Part shown: positions 30,150 through 39,853 of the stretch, piece after piece | Position numbering within the stretch: the stretch's first letter is position 1 | How the letters are laid out: each line of letters begins with the position of its first letter | Origin: Bacillus methanolicus | GTDB taxonomy: Bacteria; Bacillota; Bacilli; Bacillales; Cytobacillaceae | NCBI RefSeq assembly: GCF_008764295.1 | Contig: NZ_VTQX01000006.1 | Coordinates: forward strand, 62,001-126,000 | Length of the DNA: 64,000 nt | Direction of reading: 5' to 3' | Notes under the pieces: model-generated | Told to the model about the DNA's origin: nothing | The model's input: the letters and a program-made list of their open reading frames with translations, nothing else | The model's database searches: none | Program-made: the position numbers and the translations under genes

Positions 30150-32346
30150 GCCAAATTTTAAGGCATTTTCTTTATTTGCGTCGAAAAGTGATTTGAAGGA
30201 AAAATGGCAACGAAAAGCGAGAGAGGAAATTGCTCAAAATATGGAAGAGCTTCTTTTAGAAACAAATGAGCACATCAAAATCAAAGCGCTTTATACGAAT
30301 GAAGATCGTCAAAATTTAGAGCATATAGAGCATTTGCCTGGGGTGCCGCCATATACGAGAGGTCCATATCCGACGATGTATGTTAATCGGCCGTGGACTG
30401 TCCGGCAATATGCTGGTTTTTCGACTGCAGAAGAAAGCAACGCCTTCTATCGTAGAAATTTAGCAATGGGGCAGAAAGGACTTTCTGTCGCCTTTGACTT
30501 AGCAACGCATCGCGGCTATGATTCTGATCATCCAAGAGTAGTAGGGGATGTGGGCAAAGCGGGGGTAGCGATTGATTCTGTACTCGATATGAAAACACTA
30601 TTTGACGGGATTCCACTTGATCAAATGTCTGTCTCAATGACAATGAATGGTGCGGTCCTACCGATTATGGCGTTTTACATCGTTACCGCAGAAGAGCAAG
30701 GAGTATCACAAGATAAACTTTCTGGAACGATTCAAAATGATATTTTGAAGGAGTATATGGTTCGTAATACGTATATTTACCCTCCCGAAATGTCGATGAG
30801 AATTATCGCTGATATTTTTAAGTATACATCTACTTACATGCCTAAATTTAATAGTATTAGTATATCAGGATATCATATGCAAGAGGCTGGGGCACCAGCT
30901 GATATTGAACTTGCCTATACATTAGCGGACGGACTTGAATATGTACGGACGGGTTTAAGAGCGGGGATCGAAATTGATTCTTTTGCACCAAGGCTGTCGT
31001 TTTTTTGGGCAATTGGCATGAACTATTTTATGGAAGTCGCAAAAATGAGAGCAGCACGTCTTATTTGGGCAAAAATGATGAAAAATTTTCAACCGAAAAA
31101 TCCAAAATCGATGGCGCTGCGTACTCATTCACAAACTTCGGGTTGGAGTTTAACTGAACAGGATCCGTTTAATAATGTTACCCGTACATTAATTGAAGCG
31201 CATGCGGCAGCGATGGGACATACACAATCGCTTCATACGAATGCGCTCGATGAAGCGATTGCTTTACCGACTGATTTTTCAGCGCGGATCGCTCGCAATA
31301 CCCAGTTATTTTTACAAGAGGAGACAGGGATTACAGATGTGATTGATCCGTGGGCAGGTTCTTATTATGTTGAGGCTTTGACTGCAGAACTTGCAGAGCG
31401 GGCGTGGGAGCACATAGAAGAAATTGAGCAACTTGGTGGAATGGCAAAAGCGATTGAAACGGGTCTTCCAAAAATGAAAATTGAAGAAGCGGCAGCAAGA
31501 CGACAAGCGCAAATTGATTCCGGAAAAGAGATAATTATCGGCGTTAATCAATACAGACTCGAAAAGGAAGAACCGATAGAGATTCTTGATATCGATAATA
31601 CGGCAGTGCGCTTAAGACAAATTGAAAAGTTAGAAAAATTAAAAGCAGCACGCGATGAAGCAAAAGTAACGGAAGCGTTAAGGGCTATTACGGAAGCAGC
31701 GGAGTCGGGAGAAGGGAACCTTTTGCAATTGGCTGTCGAAGCGGCACGAGTACGAGCTACACTTGGGGAAATTTCTTATGCGATTGAACAGGTAGTGAAT
31801 CGCCATAAAGCGGTGATACGTTCAATCAGTGGTGTTTATAGTTCTGCCTTTTCAAATGAGGAGGAAATTGCAGAGGTTCAGCGAATGACAGAGGAATTTT
31901 TAGAAAATGAAGGGAGGCGCCCAAGAATTTTAATTGCCAAGATGGGGCAGGATGGGCATGATCGTGGTGCGAAAGTAATTTCGACTGCTTTTGCCGATTT
32001 AGGATTTGACGTCGATATCGGTCCGTTATTCCAAACGCCAGAAGAAACTGCCTTGCAAGCTGTGGAAAATGATGTGCATGTGATCGGGATGAGTTCCTTA
32101 GCAGCAGGTCATAAAACATTGTTGCCGCAGCTACGAGAAGAACTAACAAAATTGGGAAGAGAAGATATTTTAGTGGTTGTCGGTGGAGTTATTCCTGCCC
32201 AGGATTATCAGTTTTTATATGATAGTGGAGCAACAGCGATATTTGGGCCAGGAACAGTAATTCCTGTGGCTGCACAAAAGGTGATTCACGCCATTTATGA
32301 AAGACTAGGCTATGAGGAAGTGTCGAGTGAACATGACGGAGGATAA
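30142..32346 (+). CDS. mutB: methylmalonyl-CoA mutase large (alpha) subunit
   Basis: 734 aa, B12-dependent. The barrel has [38 protein letters not shown] and [23 protein letters not shown]. The C-terminal cobalamin-binding domain has the DGHDRG motif (base-off histidine, about residue 608) and GGVIPAQDY. Ribosome site GGAGGTGG lies in the mutA end. It does the radical rearrangement of methylmalonyl-CoA to succinyl-CoA, the last step of propionyl-CoA use from Val and Ile. Confidence 0.97.
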   Translation: MTKPNFKAFSLFASKSDLKEKWQRKAREEIAQNMEELLLETNEHIKIKALYTNEDRQNLEHIEHLPGVPPYTRGPYPTMYVNRPWTVRQYAGFSTAEESNAFYRRNLAMGQKGLSVAFDLATHRGYDSDHPRVVGDVGKAGVAIDSVLDMKTLFDGIPLDQMSVSMTMNGAVLPIMAFYIVTAEEQGVSQDKLSGTIQNDILKEYMVRNTYIYPPEMSMRIIADIFKYTSTYMPKFNSISISGYHMQEAGAPADIELAYTLADGLEYVRTGLRAGIEIDSFAPRLSFFWAIGMNYFMEVAKMRAARLIWAKMMKNFQPKNPKSMALRTHSQTSGWSLTEQDPFNNVTRTLIEAHAAAMGHTQSLHTNALDEAIALPTDFSARIARNTQLFLQEETGITDVIDPWAGSYYVEALTAELAERAWEHIEEIEQLGGMAKAIETGLPKMKIEEAAARRQAQIDSGKEIIIGVNQYRLEKEEPIEILDIDNTAVRLRQIEKLEKLKAARDEAKVTEALRAITEAAESGEGNLLQLAVEAARVRATLGEISYAIEQVVNRHKAVIRSISGVYSSAFSNEEEIAEVQRMTEEFLENEGRRPRILIAKMGQDGHDRGAKVISTAFADLGFDVDIGPLFQTPEETALQAVENDVHVIGMSSLAAGHKTLLPQLREELTKLGREDILVVVGGVIPAQDYQFLYDSGATAIFGPGTVIPVAAQKVIHAIYERLGYEEVSSEHDGG

Positions 32347-33457
32347 GAAGCCTGAGTGGAGCGATCCGAATCAGCCTGAAAAGTATAACTCAGTTGTTCG
32401 AACAGGGGTAGCAGGCTCGGAGCCAATAACATTCGCCCAACAAAAGGTCCGTTTTCAAAGAAAAAAAGTTAATGGTCCATCGCTCGAAAAGCTGTATAAA
32501 GGGGTTTTAGCAGGAGAGCGTAGAGAGCTTGCGAGGGCCATTACACTGATTGAAAGCAATGCAGAACACCATTTTGCTCAAGCGCAAGAGCTTTTGCACA
32601 AGCTTCTTCCTCACGCCGGAAGAGCATTAAGAATTGGAATTACTGGTGTTCCAGGTGCAGGAAAAAGTACGTTTATTGAGGCGCTTGGTAGTTTTCTTTG
32701 TGACGAAGGATTAAGAGTGGCTGTTTTGGCCGTCGATCCAAGCTCTAATATTAGCGGTGGAAGTATATTAGGCGATAAAACAAGAATGGAGCGGCTTGCT
32801 AGAAATAAAAGGGCGTTTATTCGCCCATCTCCATCAAGTGGAAAGCTTGGTGGAGTTCATCGTAAAACAAGAGAAACGATGCTCGTGTGTGAAGCGGCTG
32901 GATTTGATGTGATATTAGTGGAAACAGTTGGGGTAGGGCAAAGTGAAGTCATTGTCAGAGAGATGGTGGATTTCTTTATGCTCCTTGTTTTAACAGGGGC
33001 AGGAGATGAGCTTCAAGGGATGAAAAAAGGGATTATGGAGCTTGCTGACGCCGTTCTTGTTAATAAAGCAGACGGTGAAAATAAAAAGCGTGCTGAAAAA
33101 ACAAAACAAGAATTTAATCAAATTCTTCACTTTCTCCAGCCTGCGACAAAAGGGTGGGTAACGAAAGCTTATACATGTTCAGCATTAAAGAATGAAGGAA
33201 TCGGGTATGTTTGGAGCACGGTTAAAGCGTTCGAGGAAACGACGAAACAATCAGGTATCTTTGCGGAGCGACGCAGAGTCCAGACGAAGGAATGGATGAA
33301 ATCGATGATCATCGATCAACTACAAACAGAGTTCTTTCATCATCCCCTTGTAAAAGAACTGCTCCCAAAATATGAAAATGAGGTAATTGCAGGAGATAAA
33401 ACGGTTACTTCTGCGGTAAACTGCCTTTTTCAGCATTTTTTTGAGGCGAAAAGTTAA
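32327..33457 (+). CDS. meaB: methylmalonyl-CoA mutase-associated GTPase MeaB
   Basis: About 376 aa. I chose GTG 32327 because GAGGAAG (32314-32320) sits 7 nt before it; ATG 32312 and ATG 32333 are in-frame alternatives. All overlap the mutB end. G3E-family GTPase with Walker [32 protein letters not shown], the switch segment [10 protein letters not shown] and NKADG. MeaB protects MutAB from inactivation and gates cofactor loading. It completes a three-gene mut operon. Confidence 0.94.
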   Translation: MNMTEDKKPEWSDPNQPEKYNSVVRTGVAGSEPITFAQQKVRFQRKKVNGPSLEKLYKGVLAGERRELARAITLIESNAEHHFAQAQELLHKLLPHAGRALRIGITGVPGAGKSTFIEALGSFLCDEGLRVAVLAVDPSSNISGGSILGDKTRMERLARNKRAFIRPSPSSGKLGGVHRKTRETMLVCEAAGFDVILVETVGVGQSEVIVREMVDFFMLLVLTGAGDELQGMKKGIMELADAVLVNKADGENKKRAEKTKQEFNQILHFLQPATKGWVTKAYTCSALKNEGIGYVWSTVKAFEETTKQSGIFAERRRVQTKEWMKSMIIDQLQTEFFHHPLVKELLPKYENEVIAGDKTVTSAVNCLFQHFFEAKS

Positions 33458-33462
33458 AAAAG

Positions 33463-33486
33463 GGCTACCATTCAAAGATGGTAGCC
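33463..33486 (-). terminator. hairpin after meaB, T tract on the minus strand
   Basis: Nine-bp perfect stem GGCTACCAT / ATGGTAGCC. On the plus strand no T run follows it; instead six A residues precede it, so it would terminate minus-strand transcription better. It may still stabilise the meaB 3' end. Confidence 0.5.
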
Positions 33487-33610
33487 AAATAGGGGTAATT
33501 ATGGGATAGATCTTGCTTATCATGTATTTACCCATTTAAAAGAAAATAAAACATCTTTTCTTCTTTTTTTACCTTTCTTCATCTACTTATGATAATTACG
33601 AGTTGAATGG

Positions 33611-33640
33611 TTGTAAACATTGCACTGGTATTGGTATGAT
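33611..33640 (+). promoter_or_regulatory. brxB promoter
   Basis: TTGTAA (33611-33616), 18-nt spacer, TATGAT (33635-33640) with an extended TGG before it. It lies 34 bp upstream of the gene start. Confidence 0.6.
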
Positions 33641-33674
33641 GAAAAAGAAAAATAGATAAAAGGGAGCGATATAG

Positions 33675-34112
33675 ATGAACATGGATTTTAATTTATTCAT
33701 GAACGACGTAGTTCGCCAAGCTCGGCAAGAAATTGTCGCTGCAGGATATAAAGAGCTGACAACACCAGAAGAAGTGGAGGCAGCGTTACAGCAAAAAGGG
33801 ACAACATTAGTGATGGTGAATTCAGTTTGTGGTTGTGCCGGTGGGATTGCTCGCCCAGCTGCTATGCACTCCCTTCATTACGATAAAAGACCCGATCAAT
33901 TAGTAACCGTATTTGCTGGCCAAGACAAGGAGGCGACGGAAAAAGCTCGCTCTTACTTTACTGGCTATCCGCCATCCTCTCCATCATTTGCTTTATTAAA
34001 AGATGGGGAGCTTGTCACGATGATAGAGCGTCACGATATTGAAGGCCATGGTCCGATGGAGGTTGTCCAAAAATTACAGGATGCATTTGAACAATATTGT
34101 GAAGAAGTTTAA
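33675..34112 (+). CDS. brxB: bacilliredoxin BrxB (YqiW)
   Basis: 145 aa BrxA/BrxB family thioredoxin-like protein. The redox motif is CGC ([15 protein letters not shown], about residues 52-54), followed by [18 protein letters not shown]. Bacilliredoxins remove bacillithiol from S-bacillithiolated proteins after oxidative stress. AAGGGAG precedes the ATG. It is a single-gene unit with its own promoter and terminator and sits where yqiW does in B. subtilis. Confidence 0.94.
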   Translation: MNMDFNLFMNDVVRQARQEIVAAGYKELTTPEEVEAALQQKGTTLVMVNSVCGCAGGIARPAAMHSLHYDKRPDQLVTVFAGQDKEATEKARSYFTGYPPSSPSFALLKDGELVTMIERHDIEGHGPMEVVQKLQDAFEQYCEEV

Positions 34113-34114
34113 GA

Positions 34115-34141
34115 CCTCGGTTTTTTTCCGAGGTTTTTTTG
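34115..34141 (+). terminator. terminator of brxB
   Basis: CCTCGG / CCGAGG stem with a seven-T loop and an eight-T tail, 2 nt after the brxB stop. Confidence 0.9.
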
Positions 34142-34201
34142 ATACAATAAGATGTGCTGATTCTTAGGATAAATTTGAAATATGGAAGGTACATGGGGAC
34201 A

Positions 34202-35200
34202 ATGATGAAATTTCGGATAGGATATCGAACAATCAAGACCGCTCTAGGAACAACATTATCAATTTTGCTGGCACAAACAATAGGCCTCAATAATTTCGCA
34301 TCTGCAGGGATATTAACCATTCTTTGCATTAAACCGACAAAGGTAAAGTCCGTTAAAGCTTCATGGGATAGAGTTCTTGCGTGTCTCATGGCCATGTTAT
34401 TTTCAACGCTCTTTTTTGAGGGCATCACATACCACCCGATTACGATTGGATTCATGCTATTATTTTTCATCCCAACGGCGGTTATGTGTAAGGCTCAGGA
34501 AGGAATTGTTTCAAGTAGCGTCATCATACTGCATATTTACATGGCTGGAAATGTCACCTTCGAACTTCTTCTCCATGAATTAGGCATTGTGATTATCGGT
34601 GTCGGAATGGCGTTAATAATGAATCTCTATATGCCGAGTGCAGGGAAAAAATTGATTCAATATCAGGCAGAGCTTGAAGATAATTTTCGGAAAATTATGC
34701 TGGAAATTGTCCACTATTTAAGAACAAGTGACAGCAGCTGGGACGGAAGTGAACTTACCCGTACAGCAAGGTTAATTGATGAAGCAAAAACAATGGCTTT
34801 CCAAGATGTAGAGAATCATTTTCGTCGCAATGACAATTTGTACTATCATTATTTTAAAATGCGTGAAAAGCAGTTCGAGATTATCGAGAGAATTTTGCCT
34901 ATAGTTGCTTCATTACCTGTTACAGTGGTGCAAGGCCAAATGATCGGAGACTTTTTGGAGGAGCTGGCTGAGCATATAAGTCCTGGTGAAGTACCAAAGA
35001 ATTTTCTGGAAAATCTGTTGGAGATGAGAGAGGAATTTCAAAGTATGGAGCTGCCGCAAACACGTGAAGAATTTGAAGTCCGCGCTGCCCTCTTGCAGCT
35101 AACGAAGGAAATGGAACAATATTTGATGCTGAAAAACTCCTTCAAGTATTTGAAGAGAGAAAAGAAGAAGTATCGAAAAGGCAGTGTGGAATTACAGTAG
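34202..35200 (+). CDS. yqjA: aromatic acid exporter-like FUSC family membrane protein (YqjA)
   Basis: About 332 aa from ATG 34202 (MMKFRIGYRTIKTALGT, matching the YqjA-type beginning). Earlier in-frame ATGs at 34154 and 34193 are less well placed relative to GGGGA. Four to five transmembrane helices fill residues 10-140, and a helical cytoplasmic domain (about 145-330) follows. The family resembles fusaric/aromatic acid efflux proteins; the substrate is unknown. In B. subtilis yqjA also follows yqiW. Confidence 0.88.
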   Translation: MMKFRIGYRTIKTALGTTLSILLAQTIGLNNFASAGILTILCIKPTKVKSVKASWDRVLACLMAMLFSTLFFEGITYHPITIGFMLLFFIPTAVMCKAQEGIVSSSVIILHIYMAGNVTFELLLHELGIVIIGVGMALIMNLYMPSAGKKLIQYQAELEDNFRKIMLEIVHYLRTSDSSWDGSELTRTARLIDEAKTMAFQDVENHFRRNDNLYYHYFKMREKQFEIIERILPIVASLPVTVVQGQMIGDFLEELAEHISPGEVPKNFLENLLEMREEFQSMELPQTREEFEVRAALLQLTKEMEQYLMLKNSFKYLKREKKKYRKGSVELQ

Positions 35201-35254
35201 TTTTTTTGGAGCGTGCTCTTTAAACAATCGCTTTGTTATATCTCGGTGTTGATC

Positions 35255-35384
35255 TTTGGCTCATTTTCTCTTCGATTTCATGAAGCGATAGAGAAAACTT
35301 GTTTCTCACATCTATGGAATCAGAAGACCTTTCAGTATGACTGAATGGCGTGTGAAACTAAGGCTTCACACGAAATGAGCCAAA
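35255..35384 (-). repeat. hairpin repeat, copy B (most complete)
   Basis: About 130 bp with 12-bp perfect terminal inverted repeats TTTGGCTCATTT / AAATGAGCCAAA (35255-35266, 35373-35384). Read on the minus strand it matches copy C at 55751-55833 (for example GTGTGAA, then CACRTGCCATTC, then TGAAAGGTC). No ORF inside. It looks like a small palindromic non-autonomous element (MITE-like). No clear target-site duplication seen. Confidence 0.65.
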
Positions 35385-35578
35385 ACTTGTTTCATCTACA
35401 ATATGGTGAATATTTTGTAGAAAGCCGAATGGGCACTTCCGTGAAAAGATAGTGTCAACACCTGTAAACGAACATAGGGCTTGGGTGCAAAACGTGAACA
35501 GCTATCGAAAGTAAACAATAGGAGAGTGTCGAAATATGAAACGTCCCCAAAAGTTTCCGTAAAATTTATCTTTTGGGG
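35385..35578 (-). other. gap with inverted repeat at 35545-35578
   Basis: No gene seen. CCCCAAAAG / CTTTTGGGG (35545-35553, 35570-35578) could end the minus-strand lipoprotein gene, but it lacks a good T run and lies about 30 bp after the stop. Confidence 0.4.
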
Positions 35579-35610
35579 TTAGCACGATTGCTAAATGTTC
35601 TGGCACTTTT

Positions 35611-36078
35611 TTAGCCCTCATAACTGAAGTCAGTCTCCACCTTATTTTCATCAATTTCCGTCGCCGTAATCCATGCTTCTAAAACATAATCTCCAGGCTC
35701 GATATAGGAAAGAGCTTCAGAAAGATCGAGTTCATATTCAAGCTTTTCTCCAGGTGCCAATACTTCTTCTTCTACTGTAGCGGCAAACATTTTATCTGCT
35801 GAATACGTATAAACGATAGTGCCATCATTGTCTTTGATAAAATAATCAAAATCCTGTGAAGAAGGGAATGTTATCTTTTCTTCTTTTTCCTGATTGTTTT
35901 GAATGGAGAGTTGGTATTGTAAATCAGTGATCTTGTTGATAGAGATATTCATTTCTTCCCCGGATCCTCCTCCGTTACTGTTCTCATTTTTTGAGTTGTC
36001 TGTCGTTCCACAGCCTACTAAGGATGCAAAAAGAAATGCAGTAATCACGACGGCTGTTTTCCTTAGAGAAATGATCAT
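35611..36078 (-). CDS. lipoprotein with BsuPI-like proteinase inhibitor domain
   Basis: About 155 aa from ATG 36078, with GGTGAT 5 nt before it. Lipoprotein signal peptide: Lys/Arg-containing start, hydrophobic stretch and lipobox LVGC with Cys at about residue 23. A Ser/Asn/Gly/Glu linker follows, then a beta-rich domain with SPxxDFDYFIKD and LAPGEKLEYELDL, which resembles the intracellular proteinase inhibitor BsuPI family (PF12690-like). It would be tethered outside the membrane. Position equals yqjB in B. subtilis. Inhibitor activity is inferred from fold resemblance only. Confidence 0.8.
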   Translation of the reverse strand: MIISLRKTAVVITAFLFASLVGCGTTDNSKNENSNGGGSGEEMNISINKITDLQYQLSIQNNQEKEEKITFPSSQDFDYFIKDNDGTIVYTYSADKMFAATVEEEVLAPGEKLEYELDLSEALSYIEPGDYVLEAWITATEIDENKVETDFSYEG

Positions 36079-36148
36079 TGGAATCACCACTTTTTTTAAA
36101 TTGTCTTCATTTAATTAGACTTCATTTCTGATAAAAGGTTACACGAAA

Positions 36149-36172
36149 AAAGAGTAGGGATTCCTACTCTTT
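36149..36172 (-). terminator. minus-strand terminator downstream of prli42
   Basis: AAAGAGTAGG / CCTACTCTTT (10 bp, GATT loop). On the minus strand the stem is followed by TTTTTT. Confidence 0.8.
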
Positions 36173-36296
36173 ATAATTGTTTATATGTCCACTGTAAGAA
36201 GCGGTTATAAAACTTCGCTCCTTCGATAAATATTGCGAAAAAAGCGCCAATGATTCCAGCTTGTCCGCTGGTGAGAATGGAGAAAAGTCTGGAACC
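36171..36296 (-). pseudogene. 41-codon reading frame without a start, possible gene remnant
   Basis: A minus-strand frame reads like a small membrane protein (ending EGAKFYNRFLQWTYKQL) and its stop codon sits at the foot of the terminator at 36149-36172, as real genes do. However, it is closed upstream by TAA at 36300-36302 and has no ATG, GTG or TTG with a ribosome site. It may be the 3' part of a small gene that lost its start, or an untranslated tail of the prli42 transcript. I do not recognise a family. Confidence 0.35.
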
Positions 36297-36328
36297 ATTT
36301 TACAGCTGCTTACATTTTCCGAAATTGT

Positions 36329-36424
36329 TTATATAAACATGGAAAGTCCAAGGAGAAGAGTTGATGCGAGCATAGCAAATATCATTAAGTAAACAATTAC
36401 TTTTCTAGCCTTTTTATTTTTCAT
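36329..36424 (-). CDS. prli42: stressosome-associated membrane protein Prli42
   Basis: Exactly 31 codons (beginning MKNKKARKVIVYLM), the length of Listeria Prli42. The first eight residues are strongly basic and the rest is a single transmembrane helix (about 9-31). GGGAGGG lies 7 nt before the ATG. Prli42 anchors the RsbR/RsbS/RsbT stressosome at the membrane in Listeria, and short homologs occur in Bacillus near the yqjB-yqjC genes. A minus-strand terminator follows at 36149-36172. The gene is easily missed because of its size. Confidence 0.8.
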   Translation of the reverse strand: MKNKKARKVIVYLMIFAMLASTLLLGLSMFI

Positions 36425-36570
36425 TATCTTTCCCTCCCAATCTATACATCCTGTTTTCTATTTTACTAGGTATTGCAGAAATGAACAACCGCTCAATTTT
36501 AGGAAGGAAATCGGCATATTTTAGCGAATATTTTAACTATATTGAGCTTTGCTCAGGTGGGGGGAGAAGA

Positions 36571-36984
36571 ATGATTGAAAAAGTAGATCATATCGGAATT
36601 GCCGTTAAATCAATTTCGGAGTCATTGCCATTTTATACAGAAGTGCTTGGGCTAGAGATTCAGGGGATTGAAGAAGTAGAAAGCGAAAAGGTAAAAGTGG
36701 CGTTTATAAAAATAGGCGGGACGAAGATAGAATTACTTGAACCCACAAGTCCAGAAAGTGCAATTGCAAAGCATATTGAGAAAAGGGGCGAGGGGATTCA
36801 CCATGTGGCATTAGGGGTTGATTCTATTCAAGCAAGGATTGATGAAATGAAGAGAAAAGGGATTCAAATGCTCCAGGATAAAGCGAAAATAGGTGCAGGA
36901 GGGGCACTTGTAGCATTTATGCATCCGAAATCAACAGGTAAGGTGTTATGGGAGTTATGTGAAAAAACGGAAAAGGGAGAGTAG
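36571..36984 (+). CDS. mce: methylmalonyl-CoA epimerase
   Basis: 137 aa from ATG 36571, after GGTGGGGGGAGAAG; the frame opens at 36481. Vicinal oxygen chelate fold: KVDHIGIAVKSI (metal His7), GIHHVALGV (second His) and a C-terminal GKVLWELCE (metal Glu). It interconverts (S)- and (R)-methylmalonyl-CoA between the carboxylase and the mutase MutAB encoded 4 kb away. Stop is 4 nt before the carboxyltransferase start, so the two are coupled. Confidence 0.95.
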   Translation: MIEKVDHIGIAVKSISESLPFYTEVLGLEIQGIEEVESEKVKVAFIKIGGTKIELLEPTSPESAIAKHIEKRGEGIHHVALGVDSIQARIDEMKRKGIQMLQDKAKIGAGGALVAFMHPKSTGKVLWELCEKTEKGE

Positions 36985-36988
36985 CAAA

Positions 36989-38536
36989 ATGGACATCTAT
37001 GAAAAAATAAACGAACTTTACGATAAGAGAAGAGAAGTTGAACTTGGCGGTGGAGATGAACGCATCGAAAAACAACATGAAAAAGGGAAATTAACAGCTA
37101 GAGAACGCATTGATTTGCTTGTGGATAAAGGGAGCTTTGTTGAATTAAACCCCTTTATCGAGCATCGTTCACGGGATTTTGGATTAGAGCATCAAAAGGG
37201 CCCAGGCGATGGGGTTGTGACAGGCTATGGCAAAGTCAATGGACGTTCTGTCTATTTGTTTTCCCAGGATTTCACAGTGTTTGGTGGTGCGTTAGGGGAG
37301 ATGCACGCTAATAAAATTGCCAACGTGATGGATCTGGCCGCAAAAAACGGAGCTCCCTTCATCGGATTAAATGATTCTGGCGGGGCAAGAATTCAAGAAG
37401 GGGTTGTTTCGCTAGATGGATATGGCAAAATCTTTTATCGAAATTCAATTTATTCAGGGGTGATACCACAAATTTCAGTCATAATGGGACCGTGTGCGGG
37501 AGGGGCAGTCTATTCTCCTGCCATAACAGATTTTGTGTTTATGGTTGAAAAAACGAGTCAAATGTTCATAACAGGTCCAAAGGTTATTGAGACGGTGACA
37601 GGTGAGAAAATTAGTGCTGAAGATTTAGGTGGAGCAAGGGTTCATAATTCGATTAGTGGAAACGCTCATTTTCGAAGTGATTCCGAAGAAGAAATTATTA
37701 AAAGTGTAAGGTTATTATTAAGTTATTTACCACAAAATAGTGAGGAAAAGCCACCGATGCTAACGGTTGCCCCTGAAGATGACTATCGTCCGAACTTAAC
37801 CGACGTGATTCCGTTTGATGCGATTAGGCCATATGATGTAAGGGTTATCATTGATGAGGTAGTAGACAAAGATTCATTCCTTGAGGTTCACAAAGACTTT
37901 GCTAGAAATATTGTCGTAGGATTAGCGCGGATAAAAGGGGAAGTGGTTGGTTTAGTTTGTAATCAACCAAAGGTGATGGCAGGTGGACTTGATATTGATT
38001 CCTCCGACAAGGCTGCGCGTTTTATACGTTTTTGTGACAGCTTCAATATTCCGCTGATTACCTTTGAGGATGTAACGGGATTTTTCCCAGGTGTTAAGCA
38101 GGAGCATGGTGGCATCATCCGTCATGGAGCAAAAATTCTTTATGCTTATTCAGAAGCAACTGTACCGAAGCTTACGGTTATTTTAAGAAAGGCGTATGGT
38201 GGGGCTTATGTTGCATTAAATAGTAAATCCATTGGTGCTGATCTTGTTTTTGCTTGGCCTAATGCAGAAATTGCTGTTATGGGACCACAGGGGGCAGCGA
38301 ATATTATTTTTGCAAAAGAAATTCAAAATAGCGAAAATCCAGAACAAACACGGGCGAAAAAAATTGAGGAATATCGAGAAAAGTTTGCTAATCCTTATGT
38401 GGCTGCAGGCATGGGCATGGTTGATGATGTCATTGATCCGCGAGAGACAAGGATCAAAATCATTCAGTCTCTAGAGATGCTGCGAAATAAAAAGGAATCA
38501 CGTCCGCATAAAAAGCATGGAAATATTCCTCTTTAG
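36989..38536 (+). CDS. yqjD: acyl-CoA carboxyltransferase (propionyl/methylmalonyl-CoA carboxylase beta, YqjD)
   Basis: 515 aa from ATG 36989 behind GGGAGAG. Two crotonase-like carboxyltransferase lobes: KGPGDGVVTGYGKVNGR, NDSGGARIQEGV and GPCAGGAVYSPAITDF in the first, and FEDVTGFFPGVKQEHGGIIRHGAK and GGAYVALNSKSIGAD in the second. It carboxylates propionyl-CoA or decarboxylates methylmalonyl-CoA, depending on partners. No biotin carboxylase or carrier gene lies beside it; either AccB/AccC or a distant pair must supply carboxybiotin. Confidence 0.93.
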   Translation: MDIYEKINELYDKRREVELGGGDERIEKQHEKGKLTARERIDLLVDKGSFVELNPFIEHRSRDFGLEHQKGPGDGVVTGYGKVNGRSVYLFSQDFTVFGGALGEMHANKIANVMDLAAKNGAPFIGLNDSGGARIQEGVVSLDGYGKIFYRNSIYSGVIPQISVIMGPCAGGAVYSPAITDFVFMVEKTSQMFITGPKVIETVTGEKISAEDLGGARVHNSISGNAHFRSDSEEEIIKSVRLLLSYLPQNSEEKPPMLTVAPEDDYRPNLTDVIPFDAIRPYDVRVIIDEVVDKDSFLEVHKDFARNIVVGLARIKGEVVGLVCNQPKVMAGGLDIDSSDKAARFIRFCDSFNIPLITFEDVTGFFPGVKQEHGGIIRHGAKILYAYSEATVPKLTVILRKAYGGAYVALNSKSIGADLVFAWPNAEIAVMGPQGAANIIFAKEIQNSENPEQTRAKKIEEYREKFANPYVAAGMGMVDDVIDPRETRIKIIQSLEMLRNKKESRPHKKHGNIPL

Positions 38537-38614
38537 CAACAAAGAAAAATTTGCCGATTCTTGACTGAAACAGATATACTGAAATAGGAAGATATAGCGG
38601 AAGGGGTTACATCA

Positions 38615-39736
38615 ATGATAAATGAAGAAAGATTGCTAAATGAATTTTTAGAACTTGTCCAAATCGATTCAGAAACGAAATACGAAGCGGAAATTGCCAA
38701 AGTGTTAAAGGAAAAATTTTCTGCTCTAGGTGTCGAGGTTTTTGAGGATGATACAACGGAATTAACAGGACATGGTGCAGGAAACTTAGTTTGCACACTT
38801 CCCGGAACTAAAGATGGTGTGGATACGATTTATTTTACATCTCATATGGATACCGTTATTCCAGCAAAGGGTGTTAAGCCAACCATTAAAGATGGTTATG
38901 TTGTCACTGATGGCACAACGATTCTTGGTGCTGATGATAAAACTGGTTTAGCTGTTATGCTTGAAGTCATCCGTGTCTTAAAAGAGCAAAACATAGCTCA
39001 TGGAACGATTCAATTTATTATTACCGTTGGGGAGGAATCTGGCTTAGTTGGTGCTAAGGTTCTTGATTCATCCTTGGTAACTGCTAAATTTGGCTATGCT
39101 CTCGACAGTGATGGAAAAGTAGGAAATATTGTTGTTGCTGCACCTACTCAAGCGAAAGTGAAAGCGACCATTTTAGGGAAAACAGCCCATGCAGGTGTTG
39201 CACCGGAAAAAGGAATTTCCGCGATTACAATGGCGGCAAAGGCGATTGCTAAAATGCCGTTAGGAAGAATCGATGAAGAAACAACGGCCAATATTGGTTA
39301 TTTTAAAGGGGAAGGTCCAACGAATATCGTTTGTGATCGCGTTGAAATCCTCGCCGAAGCTCGTTCTCTTGTTCCTGAAAAAATGGAAGCCCAGGTTCAA
39401 AAGATGAAAGCTGCATTTGAATCAGTGGCAGCTGAAATGGGCGGTGGCGCCGAGGTGGAAGTCGAGATCATGTATCCGGGCTTTAAATATGGAGAAGGTG
39501 ACCATGTTGTCGAAGTAGCGCGTATAGCAGCGGCTAAAATTGGCAGAAGCTCTGAACTGTTGAAAAGTGGTGGGGGGAGCGATGCTAATGTTATCGCTGG
39601 ATTTGGAATTCCAACTGTCAACCTAGCTGTTGGTTATGAGGAGATACATACGAAAAATGAACGGATGCCGATCGAAGAGCTAAATAAGCTTGCTGAAATG
39701 GTCATTGCCATTATTGAAGAAGTGAGCAAGGCATAG
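38615..39736 (+). CDS. yqjE: M20-family peptidase, tripeptidase T-like (YqjE)
   Basis: 373 aa zinc peptidase. Metal and catalytic motifs: SHMDTVIPAKG (first His/Asp), GADDKTGLAVMLE (bridging Asp), GEESGLVGAK (catalytic and ligand Glu), DSDG and a late GGGSDANV with a His ligand in YEEIHTKNE. It probably cleaves short peptides in the cytosol. GAAGGGG precedes the ATG. Same place as yqjE in B. subtilis. Confidence 0.9.
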   Translation: MINEERLLNEFLELVQIDSETKYEAEIAKVLKEKFSALGVEVFEDDTTELTGHGAGNLVCTLPGTKDGVDTIYFTSHMDTVIPAKGVKPTIKDGYVVTDGTTILGADDKTGLAVMLEVIRVLKEQNIAHGTIQFIITVGEESGLVGAKVLDSSLVTAKFGYALDSDGKVGNIVVAAPTQAKVKATILGKTAHAGVAPEKGISAITMAAKAIAKMPLGRIDEETTANIGYFKGEGPTNIVCDRVEILAEARSLVPEKMEAQVQKMKAAFESVAAEMGGGAEVEVEIMYPGFKYGEGDHVVEVARIAAAKIGRSSELLKSGGGSDANVIAGFGIPTVNLAVGYEEIHTKNERMPIEELNKLAEMVIAIIEEVSKA

Positions 39737-39743
39737 TTCATTC

Positions 39744-39771
39744 TAAGAGAACCGGATGAAAGGTTCTCTTA
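39744..39771 (+). terminator. terminator of the peptidase gene
   Basis: TAAGAGAACC / GGTTCTCTTA, 10-bp perfect stem with an 8-nt loop and a short T stretch. Confidence 0.8.
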
Positions 39772-39853
39772 TTTCCATTTGTACAAAAGTTAGCATAGAC
39801 AAGCCGCCTATTCGGTGAGTACTATAGAAGTAGAAAAGTCAGGAGGGATGTTC

